Shown here: positions 32,145 to 41,344 of the stretch, piece after piece
Layout: each line of letters starts with the position of its first letter
Numbering within the stretch: the stretch's first letter is position 1
DNA from: GCA-2746365 sp963711255
GTDB taxonomy: Bacteria > Pseudomonadota > Gammaproteobacteria > SZUA-229
Reading direction: 5' to 3'
Assembly: GCA_963711255.1 (NCBI GenBank)
Contig: CAVQDO010000018.1
Span: 62,001-126,000 of the forward strand
Length of the DNA: 64,000 bases
Notes under the pieces: model-generated
What the model was told of the DNA's origin: nothing
The model's database searches: none
What the model saw: only the letters and a program-made list of their open reading frames with translations
Position numbers and translations under genes: made by a program

Positions 32145-33110
32145 TTACCGTGCTGTAAAAAATAACAGTATTTGATAGCCAATGAAAGCGCTGAGTAAAA
32201 TACCGCCTTCCAGACGATTGATTCTGCCCCGGCCGGTAAAACCGTATGCCATGACGAAAAGCGATATGGTCAGGATGAATACCACCGGTATATCCCTTTC
32301 GAAAATACCATGTTCCAGTGCTGATGGATGAATTAAGCCGGGGATAGCCAGCACCCCGAGGGTATTAAACAGGTTGGAGCCGACCACGTTACCGATGGCA
32401 ATATCATGTTCATTTTTCAGTGCGCCGGTTATCGATGCCGCCAGTTCCGGCAGGCTGGTGCCAATTGCTATGACTGTCAGGCCGATGATCAGTTCACTGA
32501 CGCCAAGATCCACAGCGACATTAACGGCGCCCCAGACCAGGATTTTTGAACTGATGGTTAATAATACAATTCCCGCTATTAACCAGAATAATGCATGTGA
32601 TGTTGGCATTTCATCGGGCAGTTCTTCAATGTATTCATCGGTTAAAGCATCTTCTGACTGGTTGCGCATGCCCTGGCGTGTTATCCACCACATTAGTAGT
32701 ATTAGCAGGCCAAGCAATATAAAACCGTCAAAACGATCAAGCGTCATATCGCGTAGCAGGGCGACAGCCACTAATGTGGCAAACAGTAAAAGGGGCAGCT
32801 CTTTTTTGATAATACGGGAATGAACGTCCAGTGGTGCAATAAGTGCAGCCACACCTAACACCAGGGTGATGTTGGTAATATTCGAGCCCAGTGCGTTACC
32901 GATCGCCAGTGCCGGGCTGCCGTCATAGGCGGCAAAACCGGCGACCATCATCTCCGGTGCAGAGGTGCCGAAGCCGACAATTGTCAGGCCAATAATTAAA
33001 GGCGGTACATCAAAGTTACGCGCGGTAGCGGCAGCGCCCACTATAAAGCGGTCTGCGCTCCAGATAAGCAATATAAAACCGGTCAGGATGGCGGCGTAAT
33101 CTAGTAGCAT
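32145..33110 (-). CDS. calcium/sodium antiporter (YrbG-type)
   Basis: The 321-residue inner-membrane protein has ten predicted helices in two homologous halves. The two alpha-repeats are seen as GFGTSAPEMMVAGFAA (about 46-61) and AIGTSLPELAASITGAL (about 216-232), the ion-binding signature of the CaCA superfamily (Ca2+/Na+ or Ca2+/H+ exchange). It is the usual neighbour of kdsD. It is probably the first gene of the long leftward block; a divergent gene begins about 170 bases away. Confidence 0.92.
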   Translation of the reverse strand: MLLDYAAILTGFILLIWSADRFIVGAAATARNFDVPPLIIGLTIVGFGTSAPEMMVAGFAAYDGSPALAIGNALGSNITNITLVLGVAALIAPLDVHSRIIKKELPLLLFATLVAVALLRDMTLDRFDGFILLGLLILLMWWITRQGMRNQSEDALTDEYIEELPDEMPTSHALFWLIAGIVLLTISSKILVWGAVNVAVDLGVSELIIGLTVIAIGTSLPELAASITGALKNEHDIAIGNVVGSNLFNTLGVLAIPGLIHPSALEHGIFERDIPVVFILTISLFVMAYGFTGRGRINRLEGGILLSAFIGYQILLFFTAR

Positions 33111-33281
33111 GTGTAGTAAGTCTTTTTGTTATTTTAATGATATTTGGCGCGGGACATTATATCTGTTGTCGCGATTGATTGTCGCGCCTGTTATTGTCAT
33201 GCCTGGCGCAAAGGGCTTGTAGTCTCGCAGAATGATGGTTTAAATAAAAGCGGCAGGTTTAATAATTACCGGGTATTTTCA

Positions 33282-34001
33282 TTGAAACAAAACATTAATA
33301 CAGGTGTCTATGGATGGCGGCAGCCGCATTGGCTGGAAAATTTTTATCCACATGATTTGCCGGTTTCGGCTGATGAAGACTGGCGGCTGGCGTATTACAG
33401 TAATGAGTTTAATGCCGTGCTGGTGCCGGTAGACTACTGGCATCCTGAGAACAGGCAGGCGTCGGCCAGTGCTGAATGTGAACAATGGCTTGATGACGTG
33501 CATGATGAATTTCGTTTTTATGTTGAGTGCCATCCGCGTATCTTTGAACTGATTGCTCTGCCGGAATTAATCGCCGCGCTGGAGATAATTAAACCGCAGT
33601 TATCCGGGCTGGTTTTTTTGCAGGGCGTGTCGATGTTTTCGCCTTCTGATGAGAGTCGCTTCAGGGCGTTAAGCGATGCACTGCAGGTTAATATTTACCT
33701 TGCAGGGCTAACTTCAGCGGTTGATATTACCAGTGATGGCGGCTGGAAAAGCATCTGGCAACAGCAGCAGCCAGTGGCATCGGATTTGGCTTTTATTGAG
33801 AATGATCTGTCTGATCTACGAGCGGTGAGAAAAATCATTGATGATTTTTCAGCAGCAATTGAAAGCTTTGCTGCTGAAAACACAGTTGATGAAAGTGATA
33901 AGCAGAGCGGTATAGAGGCTACTATCATTATCAACCATGCTGATATACGAGCGGATAAAATGAGTGAGTTACGCAAGCTGCTGGATATTATGGGATATTA
34001 A
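33282..34001 (+). CDS. DUF72-like conserved hypothetical protein, degenerate
   Basis: The conserved part begins NINTGVYGWRQPHWLENFYP and continues with a YYSNEFNAVLVPVDYW segment, which resembles the start of the DUF72 barrel family (normally about 250 residues, fold related to endonuclease IV). The usual downstream motifs are hard to see. No ATG exists upstream; I place the start at TTG 33282, because the frame to TTG 33144 encodes atypical residues. The C-terminus is acidic and glutamine-rich. It lies between the exchanger and mlaF. The function is unknown and the family link is an inference. Confidence 0.55.
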   Translation: MKQNINTGVYGWRQPHWLENFYPHDLPVSADEDWRLAYYSNEFNAVLVPVDYWHPENRQASASAECEQWLDDVHDEFRFYVECHPRIFELIALPELIAALEIIKPQLSGLVFLQGVSMFSPSDESRFRALSDALQVNIYLAGLTSAVDITSDGGWKSIWQQQQPVASDLAFIENDLSDLRAVRKIIDDFSAAIESFAAENTVDESDKQSGIEATIIINHADIRADKMSELRKLLDIMGY

Positions 34002-34151
34002 ACCGCTCCATGAATTCTTCAGCCGTGGTGTCCAGCAGGATTAGAGGCGCAATAATTAGGCGTGAAAACTGCGTCGACAATGTTACAATCCACGCAAAAT
34101 TAGTTAATTAGAACAAAATCATTACATCAATAAAAATACCGGGCAGTTAAC

Positions 34152-34952
34152 TTGAGCGATATTCTGGTCAAAATAAGGGATTTACACTTCAGCCGCGGCA
34201 GTCGAAAAATATTCGATGGTCTGTCGCTGGATATTCCGCGGCAGGGTATCAGTGCCATTATGGGCCCCAGTGGTACCGGTAAAACGACTTTGCTGAAATT
34301 GATTGGCGGTCAGCTAACGCCGGACCAGGGCAGTGTCGAGGTAGATGGTTTAAATGTACACCAGCTATCGACCCGTAAATTATTTGAATTGCGTAAGCGC
34401 ATGGGTATGCTATTTCAAAGTGGTGCCCTGTTAACCGACCTTTCGGTGTTTGAAAATGTGGCTTACCCGCTGCGAGAACACACAAAACTCAGTGAATCCA
34501 TGATTCGTCAGCTGGTATTGTTGAAGCTGAATGCGGTTGGTCTGCGTGGTGCAGCAGATTTATCACCCTCGGAATTGTCTGGTGGTATGGCCAGACGTGT
34601 GGCGCTGGCCCGGGCGATTTCATTAGACCCAATGATGATTATGTTTGACGAGCCTTTTACCGGCCAGGACCCGATATCCATGGGAGTACTGGTGTCGCTG
34701 ATTCGCGAGTTAAATACCGCTTTAGATATTTGCAGTATTATCGTTTCACACGATGTGCCGGAGACCCTCTCTATTGCAGACCAGGTACATATCATTTCGG
34801 ACGGTAAAATTATTGAAAGCGGTTCACCTGAAAATTTAAAAAACAGTGAGTCTGCATGGACGCATCAGTTTGTACATGGCGATGCTGATGGCCCGGTACC
34901 TTTCCATTATCCGGCAAAACCGTTGCTGGAAGATTTATACCAGGGGAGCTGA
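34152..34952 (+). CDS. mlaF: phospholipid transport ATP-binding protein MlaF
   Basis: MlaF powers movement of phospholipids between the outer and inner membranes with MlaE, MlaD and MlaB. The 266 residues have Walker A GPSGTGKTTLLK (about 38-49), signature LSGGMARRVALARAI and Walker B MIMFDEPFTGQDP. The start is TTG 34152, giving MSDILVKIRDL. It is the first gene of mlaFEDCB and its stop is two bases before the mlaE GTG start, so the genes are coupled. Confidence 0.94.
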   Translation: MSDILVKIRDLHFSRGSRKIFDGLSLDIPRQGISAIMGPSGTGKTTLLKLIGGQLTPDQGSVEVDGLNVHQLSTRKLFELRKRMGMLFQSGALLTDLSVFENVAYPLREHTKLSESMIRQLVLLKLNAVGLRGAADLSPSELSGGMARRVALARAISLDPMMIMFDEPFTGQDPISMGVLVSLIRELNTALDICSIIVSHDVPETLSIADQVHIISDGKIIESGSPENLKNSESAWTHQFVHGDADGPVPFHYPAKPLLEDLYQGS

Positions 34953-34954
34953 AG

Positions 34955-35746
34955 GTGTTTAATGGAATGTTAGACAAAATACAATATTTAGGTGCGACGA
35001 CCATTCATAGTTTTGTCAGGCTGGGTCGCGCCAGCCTGTTTTTACTGGTCGTGGTAGCAAGCTGCGTCAGTCTGTTTATGCGCCCGGGGCTGTTGATAAA
35101 ACAGTTGTACTCGGTAGGTGTACAGACGCTGATAATTATCGTTGTTGCCGGCTTATTTGTTGGCATGGTGATGTCATTGCAGTCTTATTATGCGCTGGTT
35201 GATTTTGGTGCCGAGGACTCGGTTGGGGTAATGGTCGCATTGTCACTGCTGCGTGAGCTGGGGCCCGTGGTTACGGCTTTATTATTTGCCGGCAGGGCAG
35301 GTTCGGCATTAACCGCTGAAATAGGCCTGATGAAGGCCACTGAGCAACTGTCTGGCATGGAAATGATGGCGGTTAACCCGATGCAGCGCGTAGTCGCGCC
35401 GCGGTTTTTGGCCGGTGTTATTTCGATGCCGCTGCTGGCGACAATATTTAGTGCGGTGGGTGTTTTTGGCGGTTACCTGGTAGCGGTTCAGTTACTGGGT
35501 CTGGATTCGGGTGCGTTCTGGTCACAGTCACAGGCCAAGGTCGATTTATACCTGGATTTGTATAACGGTATCATTAAAAGCGTAGTTTTTGGTATTGTGG
35601 CCACCTGGATTGCGGTATTTGAGGGTTATGACTGTATCCCCACTTCCGAGGGGCTGGGGCAGGCGACAACACGCACTGTTGTACATAGTTCGCTGGCCAT
35701 CCTGTTCCTGGACTTTGTACTGACCGCTTTGATGTTTGCAAAATAA
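34955..35746 (+). CDS. mlaE: phospholipid transport permease MlaE
   Basis: The 263-residue permease has five to six hydrophobic segments and the family signature LLRELGPVVTALLFAGRAGSALTA-type loop (about 90-115) plus EQLSGMEMMAVNPMQRVVAPRF-type coupling helix, quoted here by their first residues LLRELGPVV and EQLSGMEMM. It starts with GTG. It forms the membrane core of the Mla ABC importer/exporter and is encoded between mlaF and mlaD. The reading frame is intact and the length is normal. Confidence 0.94.
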   Translation: MFNGMLDKIQYLGATTIHSFVRLGRASLFLLVVVASCVSLFMRPGLLIKQLYSVGVQTLIIIVVAGLFVGMVMSLQSYYALVDFGAEDSVGVMVALSLLRELGPVVTALLFAGRAGSALTAEIGLMKATEQLSGMEMMAVNPMQRVVAPRFLAGVISMPLLATIFSAVGVFGGYLVAVQLLGLDSGAFWSQSQAKVDLYLDLYNGIIKSVVFGIVATWIAVFEGYDCIPTSEGLGQATTRTVVHSSLAILFLDFVLTALMFAK

Positions 35747-35774
35747 TATTCGATGAGAGAAATGAGGATTAAAA

Positions 35775-36245
35775 ATGGGATCTCGTAAAATTGAAATTCT
35801 AGTCGGACTGTTTGTGGCTGCGGCAATTGTGGCATTTTTTATGCTGGCGATGAGTGTCAGCAACATGAGTAGTTATAGCGGTGGTGAAAATTACGAGTTA
35901 ACGGCACGTTTTGATAATGTTGGTGGTCTAAAGGTACGTTCGCCGGTTTCAGCGGGCGGTGTCACCATTGGTCGCGTGACCGATATTCAATATAATAATG
36001 ATACCTACGAGGCAATCGTTAGTATGTCTATCGAAGTGGAGTACAATAAATTCCCGATTGATACAGCGGCCAGTATCTTAACTTCCGGCCTGCTCGGTGA
36101 ACAGTTTGTTGGTTTTGAGCCAGGGGCTGAAGAGGATTATCTGAAATCGGGCGATGTCATCGATTTAACACAGTCGGCATTAGTTCTTGAACAGGTGATT
36201 GGGCAGTTCCTGTACAGCAAGGCTAATGAAGATCCGGCTGAGTAA
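35775..36245 (+). CDS. mlaD: MlaD, MCE-domain phospholipid transport protein
   Basis: MlaD anchors in the inner membrane (helix about 7-28, IEILVGLFVAAAIVAFFML) and exposes an MCE domain (about 40-120) with FDNVGGLKVRSPVSAGGVTI and the pore-loop region GLLGEQFVGFEPG. Six copies form a ring that guides lipids. The protein has 156 residues, about the usual length. It is 28 bases downstream of mlaE with an ATGAGGA ribosome-binding region. Confidence 0.94.
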   Translation: MGSRKIEILVGLFVAAAIVAFFMLAMSVSNMSSYSGGENYELTARFDNVGGLKVRSPVSAGGVTIGRVTDIQYNNDTYEAIVSMSIEVEYNKFPIDTAASILTSGLLGEQFVGFEPGAEEDYLKSGDVIDLTQSALVLEQVIGQFLYSKANEDPAE

Positions 36246-36278
36246 TAAACCAGACGGAATAAACCAGAAGGAAAAACT

Positions 36279-36956
36279 ATGAAACTATTTAAATCTTTTT
36301 ATACTATCCTGACTGCTATTGTTATCAGCCTGTCACAGGCAGCGCTGGCTGATGCAGCCGCCAGCGCGTCTGCCAGTGTGATTGCCAGTACCTCTGAAAT
36401 AGCCGAGCAACCGGTTGCATTGCTGGAGAGAACCTCAGAGCAGGTAATTAAAATTCTGCGAGAAGATCAGGAGTTGCTGAAAAAAGAGCCGCAACGAGTC
36501 TACAAGCTGATTGATGACTACATATTGCCGCACCTGGACGATGTCACCATGGCAAAACTGGCACTGGGTAAACACTGGAAAACGGCCAGTAATGAGCAAA
36601 AGCTTGCCTTTGTCGATGAATTTAGAAACATGCTGGTGAGAACCTACAGTAAATCTTTGCTTGAATTTAGAGACCAGACGATCCGCTACTTCCCGTTAAA
36701 ACTGGCTGATGATGCGCGTAAAACATCGGTCAAGGCTGAGGTGTTACAGCCAGGCGGGCCCTCGATTCCGCTGGCATACCGTATGCGAGTTAAAGGTAAT
36801 GCCTGGAAGGTATACGACATAAAAGTGGATGGAATTAGCCTGGTAACCAGTTATCGCGGCACATTTTCCCAGGAAATACGCAAAAGCGGCATGAATGGTT
36901 TGATACAATACATGCGTGAGCAGAATAGACTGCTCAAGGATAGAGAGAATACATAG
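36279..36956 (+). CDS. mlaC: MlaC, periplasmic phospholipid carrier
   Basis: The 225-residue protein has a signal peptide (about 1-27) and the Tol-Tol-Ttg2 (MlaC) domain (about 50-215). Family features include VYKLIDDYILPHLDDVTMAK and the C-terminal IKVDGISLVTSYRGTF segment. MlaC ferries phospholipids between the outer-membrane MlaA complex and MlaFEDB. An alanine/serine-rich insert (about 25-40) follows the signal peptide. It is 33 bases downstream of mlaD. Confidence 0.94.
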   Translation: MKLFKSFYTILTAIVISLSQAALADAAASASASVIASTSEIAEQPVALLERTSEQVIKILREDQELLKKEPQRVYKLIDDYILPHLDDVTMAKLALGKHWKTASNEQKLAFVDEFRNMLVRTYSKSLLEFRDQTIRYFPLKLADDARKTSVKAEVLQPGGPSIPLAYRMRVKGNAWKVYDIKVDGISLVTSYRGTFSQEIRKSGMNGLIQYMREQNRLLKDRENT

Positions 36957-37016
36957 CGTCTTAGCTCGAGCAGGTAAGATACAGACAGACTAAGGCATAT
37001 CAGGCAGGTAACAGGC

Positions 37017-37343
37017 GTGCAGCAAGCTCAGGCTGAAATTATTCAGCAAAGTCAGCAGAAATACCTCGTTTCAGGTGTTGTGGATTTTTTGACCGCACCT
37101 GAACTAATGCAGCGCGCCGCTGCTTTTATTAAATCGGGTAAACAGTCGACAATAGAATCAATTACTGTCGACCTGTCACAGATAACGGACTGCAATAGTG
37201 CCGGTTTGTCGCTTATGCTGGAAATGTCCAGAGAAGCGCAGGCCAATAATATTAAATTACAATTTGAAAACCTTCCTGAAACGTTGTTGACGATAGCCAA
37301 AGCGTACGGTGTAGATGGTGAGATAAGAGAGCTTTGTCAATGA
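37017..37343 (+). CDS. mlaB: MlaB, STAS-domain subunit
   Basis: The 108-residue STAS-domain protein carries the motif DCNSAGLSLMLEM (about 59-71), with the conserved serine used in this fold. MlaB binds MlaF and stabilises the transporter on its cytoplasmic side. It starts with GTG 37017 and its stop overlaps the murA start by four bases. The position at the end of the mla cluster and before murA is the gammaproteobacterial norm. Confidence 0.9.
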   Translation: MQQAQAEIIQQSQQKYLVSGVVDFLTAPELMQRAAAFIKSGKQSTIESITVDLSQITDCNSAGLSLMLEMSREAQANNIKLQFENLPETLLTIAKAYGVDGEIRELCQ

Positions 37344-38599
37344 ATAAACTAATGATCAAAGGCGGCAGCAGGCTGCATGGCGATGTCAGAATATCGGGCG
37401 CAAAAAATGCGGTCTTACCGATACTGGCCGCAACACTGCTTGCTGACAGCCCGGCGACAATTGAAAACGTACCGCACCTGCACGATGTAACTACAACCAT
37501 GGAGCTGCTTGGCTGCATGGGCGTGATGGTTTCCATTGATGAAAAGCTTAGCGTAGAGGTTGATGTTTCCACGATTGAAAATTACACCGCGCCTTACCAC
37601 CTGGTAAAAACCATGCGTTCATCAATACTGGTACTGGGTCCGCTGTTAGCGCGTTTTGGCGAAGCTGAAGTTTCCCTCCCCGGCGGTTGTGCTATTGGTT
37701 CGCGTCCAGTGGATTTGCACATTAAAGGTCTGCAGGACATGGGTGCAGAAATTGATGTCAGCAACGGTTATATCCATGCACGGGCCAAGCGTCTGAAAGG
37801 TGCGCGCCTGGTGATGGATATTGTTACCGTGACCGGTACAGAAAATTTAATGATGGCGGCTGCGCTGGCAGACGGTATTACCATTATTGAAAATGCCGCG
37901 CGTGAACCGGAAGTGGTTGACCTGGCAAACTTTATAAACGCTATGGGCGGTAAAGTTTCCGGCGCAGGTACAGACACCATTCAAATCGAAGGTGTGGAAA
38001 ATTTGCATGGCACGCGCTATCGCGTTCTGCCTGACAGGATTGAAACCGGTACTTTCCTGGTTGCAGCGGCGATTACCGGCGGCAGTATAAAAGTCAAAGA
38101 TACTGCTCCGCATTTATTAGATGCTGTTATTGAAAAGCTGCGTGAAGCCGGTGCGAAAATAGAAGTAGGTGACGACTGGATCACCCTGGATATGGAAGGC
38201 AAGCGGCCAAAAGCGGTTAGCGTACGCACAGCGCCATACCCGGCTTTCCCGACAGATATGCAGGCACAGTTTGCGGCATTGAATACCATTGCCGAAGGTA
38301 CGGCTACCGTTGTTGAAACTGTGTTTGAAAATCGATTCATGCATGTTCAGGAGCTGAAGCGCATGGGTGCCGACATAGAAATTGAAGGCAATACTGCGAT
38401 TATCCGCGGCGTTGACGGACTGACTTCTGCGCCGGTAATGGCAACAGACTTACGCGCATCGGCCAGCCTGATTATCGCCGGCCTGGTGGCTAGCGGTGAA
38501 ACAGAAGTGCAGCGTATTTATCATATCGATCGTGGCTACGAAAATATTGAAGAAAAATTAGCCTTATTAGGTGCTAAAATTCGCCGAACACACGATTAG
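37340..38599 (+). CDS. murA: UDP-N-acetylglucosamine 1-carboxyvinyltransferase
   Basis: MurA adds enolpyruvate to UDP-GlcNAc, the first committed step of peptidoglycan synthesis, and is the fosfomycin target. The protein of about 419 residues has the active-site cysteine in PGGCAIGSRPVDLH (about residue 115) and the GAKNAVLPILAATLL segment near the start. I choose ATG 37340 (ATGA overlap with mlaB) over TTG 37334. It is followed 11 bases later by hisG. Confidence 0.97.
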   Translation: MNKLMIKGGSRLHGDVRISGAKNAVLPILAATLLADSPATIENVPHLHDVTTTMELLGCMGVMVSIDEKLSVEVDVSTIENYTAPYHLVKTMRSSILVLGPLLARFGEAEVSLPGGCAIGSRPVDLHIKGLQDMGAEIDVSNGYIHARAKRLKGARLVMDIVTVTGTENLMMAAALADGITIIENAAREPEVVDLANFINAMGGKVSGAGTDTIQIEGVENLHGTRYRVLPDRIETGTFLVAAAITGGSIKVKDTAPHLLDAVIEKLREAGAKIEVGDDWITLDMEGKRPKAVSVRTAPYPAFPTDMQAQFAALNTIAEGTATVVETVFENRFMHVQELKRMGADIEIEGNTAIIRGVDGLTSAPVMATDLRASASLIIAGLVASGETEVQRIYHIDRGYENIEEKLALLGAKIRRTHD

Positions 38600-38610
38600 A
38601 GCAGTAAATT

Positions 38611-39234
38611 ATGATCACAATTGCATTATCCAAAGGCAGGATTTACGAAGAAACCCTGCCATTGCTAGCCGCTGCAGACATCGTGCCGGCAGAGGATCCG
38701 GAAAAAAGCCGAAAACTGATTATTGATACCAATCACGACGATATCAAGTTGCTGATTATTCGCGCTACCGATGTGCCTACTTATGTCCAGTTTGGTGCCG
38801 CCGATTTAGGTGTGGCCGGTAAAGATGTACTGCTTGAGCATGGCGGCGAAGGTTTATATGAGCCGCTGGATTTAAAAATAGCCAAGTGCAAATTAATGAC
38901 AGCCGGCCTGGTGGAAGCAAAACCAAGGCTCAGCAGCCGACTGCGGGTGGCGACCAAGTTTACCAATGTTGCAAAACGTTATTTTGAGTCACGCGGTGAA
39001 CAGATTGAACTGATTAAACTCTATGGTTCGATGGAACTGGGACCGATCGTTGGCCTCTCTGATTTGATTGTCGATGTGGTTGATACCGGCAATACCCTGA
39101 AAGCCAATGGCTTAATGCCGGTTGATCATATCGCTGATATCAGTTCACGACTGGTGGTCAATAAAGCCGCAATGAAAATGAAGCACCAGCAAATCAGCAC
39201 GATTATTGAACAGATTAGTTCAGCTGTTGCCTGA
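38611..39234 (+). CDS. hisG: ATP phosphoribosyltransferase, short form
   Basis: HisG starts histidine synthesis by joining ATP and PRPP. The 207-residue protein is the short form, which lacks the C-terminal regulatory domain and in known cases needs HisZ as partner; no hisZ is in this window. Motifs TIALSKGRIYEETLPLL at the start and the PRPP-binding VDVVDTGNTLKANGL (about 164-178) are intact. It lies between murA and hisD and is probably co-transcribed with both. Confidence 0.95.
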   Translation: MITIALSKGRIYEETLPLLAAADIVPAEDPEKSRKLIIDTNHDDIKLLIIRATDVPTYVQFGAADLGVAGKDVLLEHGGEGLYEPLDLKIAKCKLMTAGLVEAKPRLSSRLRVATKFTNVAKRYFESRGEQIELIKLYGSMELGPIVGLSDLIVDVVDTGNTLKANGLMPVDHIADISSRLVVNKAAMKMKHQQISTIIEQISSAVA

Positions 39235-39281
39235 TATACGCATAACGACCGTTAACTAGATGTAAATCATAGAATATCTCG

Positions 39282-40583
39282 ATGTTAAACATAGCCGAAC
39301 TAAAATATAGCGACACTGACTTTTATCCGCAACTGGATAAGTTGCTTGCGTGGGAAGCCAGTATAGATGGTGAAATCGCAAAAATCGTTGCCGATATACT
39401 GGCTGATGTAAAACAGCGCGGTAATGCGGCAGTGATTGAGTACACCAACCGGTTTGACCGCACCAGCATTAAACAGGCGAGTGAGTTCGAACTGGATAAA
39501 GCGCAATTGCAGCAGGCGCTGGATTCGATCGATGCCGAGCAGCGGGAAGCGCTGGAAAAAGCGGCGCAGCGTATACGTCAGTACGCCGAGCATCAAAAAG
39601 TTGAGTCATGGAGCTATACCGAAGATGACGGTACGGTACTGGGCCAAAGTGTCAATGCGATGGACCGGGTCGGATTATATGTGCCGGGCGGTAAAGCCGC
39701 TTACCCGTCTTCCGTATTGATGAATGCAGTACCTGCGAAAGTCGCCGGCGTGCCGGAATTAATAATGGTGGTACCAACACCGGATGGTGAAACCAATGCG
39801 CTGGTACTGGCCGCTGCTGCTGTTGCGGGTGTTGACCGGGTGTTCACTATCGGTGGTGCACAGGCCGTGGCCGCGCTGGCTTACGGTACAGAGACTATTC
39901 CTAAAGTTGATAAGATTACCGGGCCGGGTAACTCGTTTGTAGCCACTGCCAAGCGTATGGTGTTCGGTGTTGTTGGTATCGATATGATTGCCGGGCCATC
40001 CGAAATTCTGGTGGTGTGTGACGGTAAAACCGACCCCGACTGGATTGCCATGGACCTGTTCTCCCAGGCAGAACATGATGAAGAAGCGCAGTCGATACTG
40101 GTGAGTCCGGACCAGGCGTTTATCGAACAGGTGAAGCAAAGCATTACTCGCCTGCTTGAAGAAATGCCGCGTAAAACGATTATTCAAAAGTCACTGGAAG
40201 AGCGCGCAGTGCTTATAAGCGTTGATGATATGGAGCAGGCGATAGAAGTGGCCAACCACATTGCGCCCGAACATCTTGAGTTATCGGTTGAAAACGCTGA
40301 GCAATGGGCGCAGAAAATTCGCCATGCCGGTGCAATTTTTATGGGACGCTATACTGCCGAAGCCCTGGGCGATTACTGCGCGGGTCCAAACCACGTATTG
40401 CCGACATCCGGCACGGCGCGTTTCTCATCGCCGTTGGGCGTGTACGACTTCCAGAAACGCAGTAGCCTGATTGGCTGTTCTGCTGACGGTGCTTCTGAGC
40501 TGGGAAAGACTGCCTCGACCCTCGCGCATGGTGAGGGGCTGACGGCGCATGCCAGGTCGGCGGAATACCGTATTAAAGACTGA
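39282..40583 (+). CDS. hisD: histidinol dehydrogenase
   Basis: HisD oxidises L-histidinol to L-histidine in two NAD+-dependent steps with a zinc ion. The 433 residues show MDRVGLYVPGGKAAYPSSV, the IAGPSEILVV segment, and the active histidines in NHIAPEHLEL and GPNHVLPTSGTARF. The length is normal. It ends with a terminator at 40626-40659, closing the mla-murA-hisG-hisD run. hisC lies 0.8 kb further on, beyond the divergent hsp20. Confidence 0.97.
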   Translation: MLNIAELKYSDTDFYPQLDKLLAWEASIDGEIAKIVADILADVKQRGNAAVIEYTNRFDRTSIKQASEFELDKAQLQQALDSIDAEQREALEKAAQRIRQYAEHQKVESWSYTEDDGTVLGQSVNAMDRVGLYVPGGKAAYPSSVLMNAVPAKVAGVPELIMVVPTPDGETNALVLAAAAVAGVDRVFTIGGAQAVAALAYGTETIPKVDKITGPGNSFVATAKRMVFGVVGIDMIAGPSEILVVCDGKTDPDWIAMDLFSQAEHDEEAQSILVSPDQAFIEQVKQSITRLLEEMPRKTIIQKSLEERAVLISVDDMEQAIEVANHIAPEHLELSVENAEQWAQKIRHAGAIFMGRYTAEALGDYCAGPNHVLPTSGTARFSSPLGVYDFQKRSSLIGCSADGASELGKTASTLAHGEGLTAHARSAEYRIKD

Positions 40584-40625
40584 CCTTCGGTAACAGGAAA
40601 AGGTGTCACCGAAGTCATCGTTAAT

Positions 40626-40659
40626 AAAAAAAGCCCGCATATGTTTGCGGGCTTTTTTT
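40626..40659. terminator. bidirectional terminator between hisD and hsp20
   Basis: A-run, GCCCGC (40633-40638), short loop, GCGGGC (40647-40652) and T-run (40653-40659) form a canonical terminator usable from both sides. It separates the convergent hisD and hsp20 genes. Confidence 0.93.
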
Positions 40660-40675
40660 AATCATGAAGCTTGTT

Positions 40676-40774
40676 TGAAAACACTACTTCAATGCTTCGT
40701 GCCACTACTTAATGTTTCACTTCAATTCTTCGTGCCACTACTCAATGTTTCACTTCAATTCTTCGTGAAACGGC
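40676..40774. repeat. 33-bp tandem repeat formed from the 3' end of hsp20
   Basis: About three head-to-tail units of 33 bases start near 40676, 40709 and 40742. The unit at 40742 contains the real last codons and stop of hsp20 (RRIEVKH then stop). The unit at 40709 repeats the same eight codons with a TAA stop, and the one at 40676 is more diverged. So the gene end was duplicated downstream of its stop. Confidence 0.85.
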
Positions 40775-41182
40775 CACTTCCTGTTTTGGTATGGTGATTC
40801 TCAGTACGCCGTGCTCGGATTTGGCTTCAATTTTGTCGGCGTCAGCGCTGTCTGGCAGTGTGAATCGACGGTAAAACTGGCCGCTCTGGCGTTCTACGCG
40901 ACGGTAGTTTTCTTTCTCTTCAACGTTTTCTGTACTGCGTTCGCCCTTAACGGTGAGCACACCTTTTTCCATTGAAATTTCAATATCTTTAGGTTCTACG
41001 CCAGGAATATCAGCTAGTAAGGTAAAAGCTTCATCGTTCTCGCTGATGTCTACAGAAGGCGCCCAGTTAGCCGTTGCTACGCTGGCATCATCGTCATTCA
41101 GCTGGCTGTAATTCGGGTTTTGCATTTCGCGCTGTAATGAATTCAGCAGGTTCCACCGGTTGTTATAACGTATTAAGCTCAT
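40742..41182 (-). CDS. small heat-shock protein of the Hsp20/alpha-crystallin family
   Basis: The 146-residue protein has the alpha-crystallin domain (about 45-140) with the strands DIPGVEPKDIEISMEKGVLT and the IKSEHGVLRITIPK-like motif (here SEHGVLRITIPK). It should bind unfolding proteins and prevent aggregation. The usual C-terminal IXI motif is not obvious; the tail is RRIEVKH. A weak sigma-32-like promoter (CTTGAA at 41249-41254, 14-base spacer, CTACAAAT at 41227-41234, minus strand) lies about 45 bases upstream of the start codon. Its 3' end has been tandemly duplicated. Confidence 0.92.
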   Translation of the reverse strand: MSLIRYNNRWNLLNSLQREMQNPNYSQLNDDDASVATANWAPSVDISENDEAFTLLADIPGVEPKDIEISMEKGVLTVKGERSTENVEEKENYRRVERQSGQFYRRFTLPDSADADKIEAKSEHGVLRITIPKQEVAVSRRIEVKH

Positions 41183-41344
41183 GATTTATGACCTCCAATA
41201 AAGTATTTGTTTTGTTGTTGTAACTAATTTGTAGCTGCTTTTTCTAAATTCAAGAGCTCAATCTAAATTATTTTTAATGTGCTTTTCTTGCCGGCTTTGA
41301 TACCATTCCCGTTTCATTAGACCCGTCACCCGACCGCCCAGATT

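Noticed and set aside
34002..34151. Promoter for the mla operon (TACAAT at 34084-34089)
   Set aside because: No -35 sequence at a suitable distance was found.
40603..40797. 64-residue rightward ORF with internal repeats
   Set aside because: It runs through the terminator and the hsp20 tandem repeat on the opposite strand; its repeats are those of the DNA.
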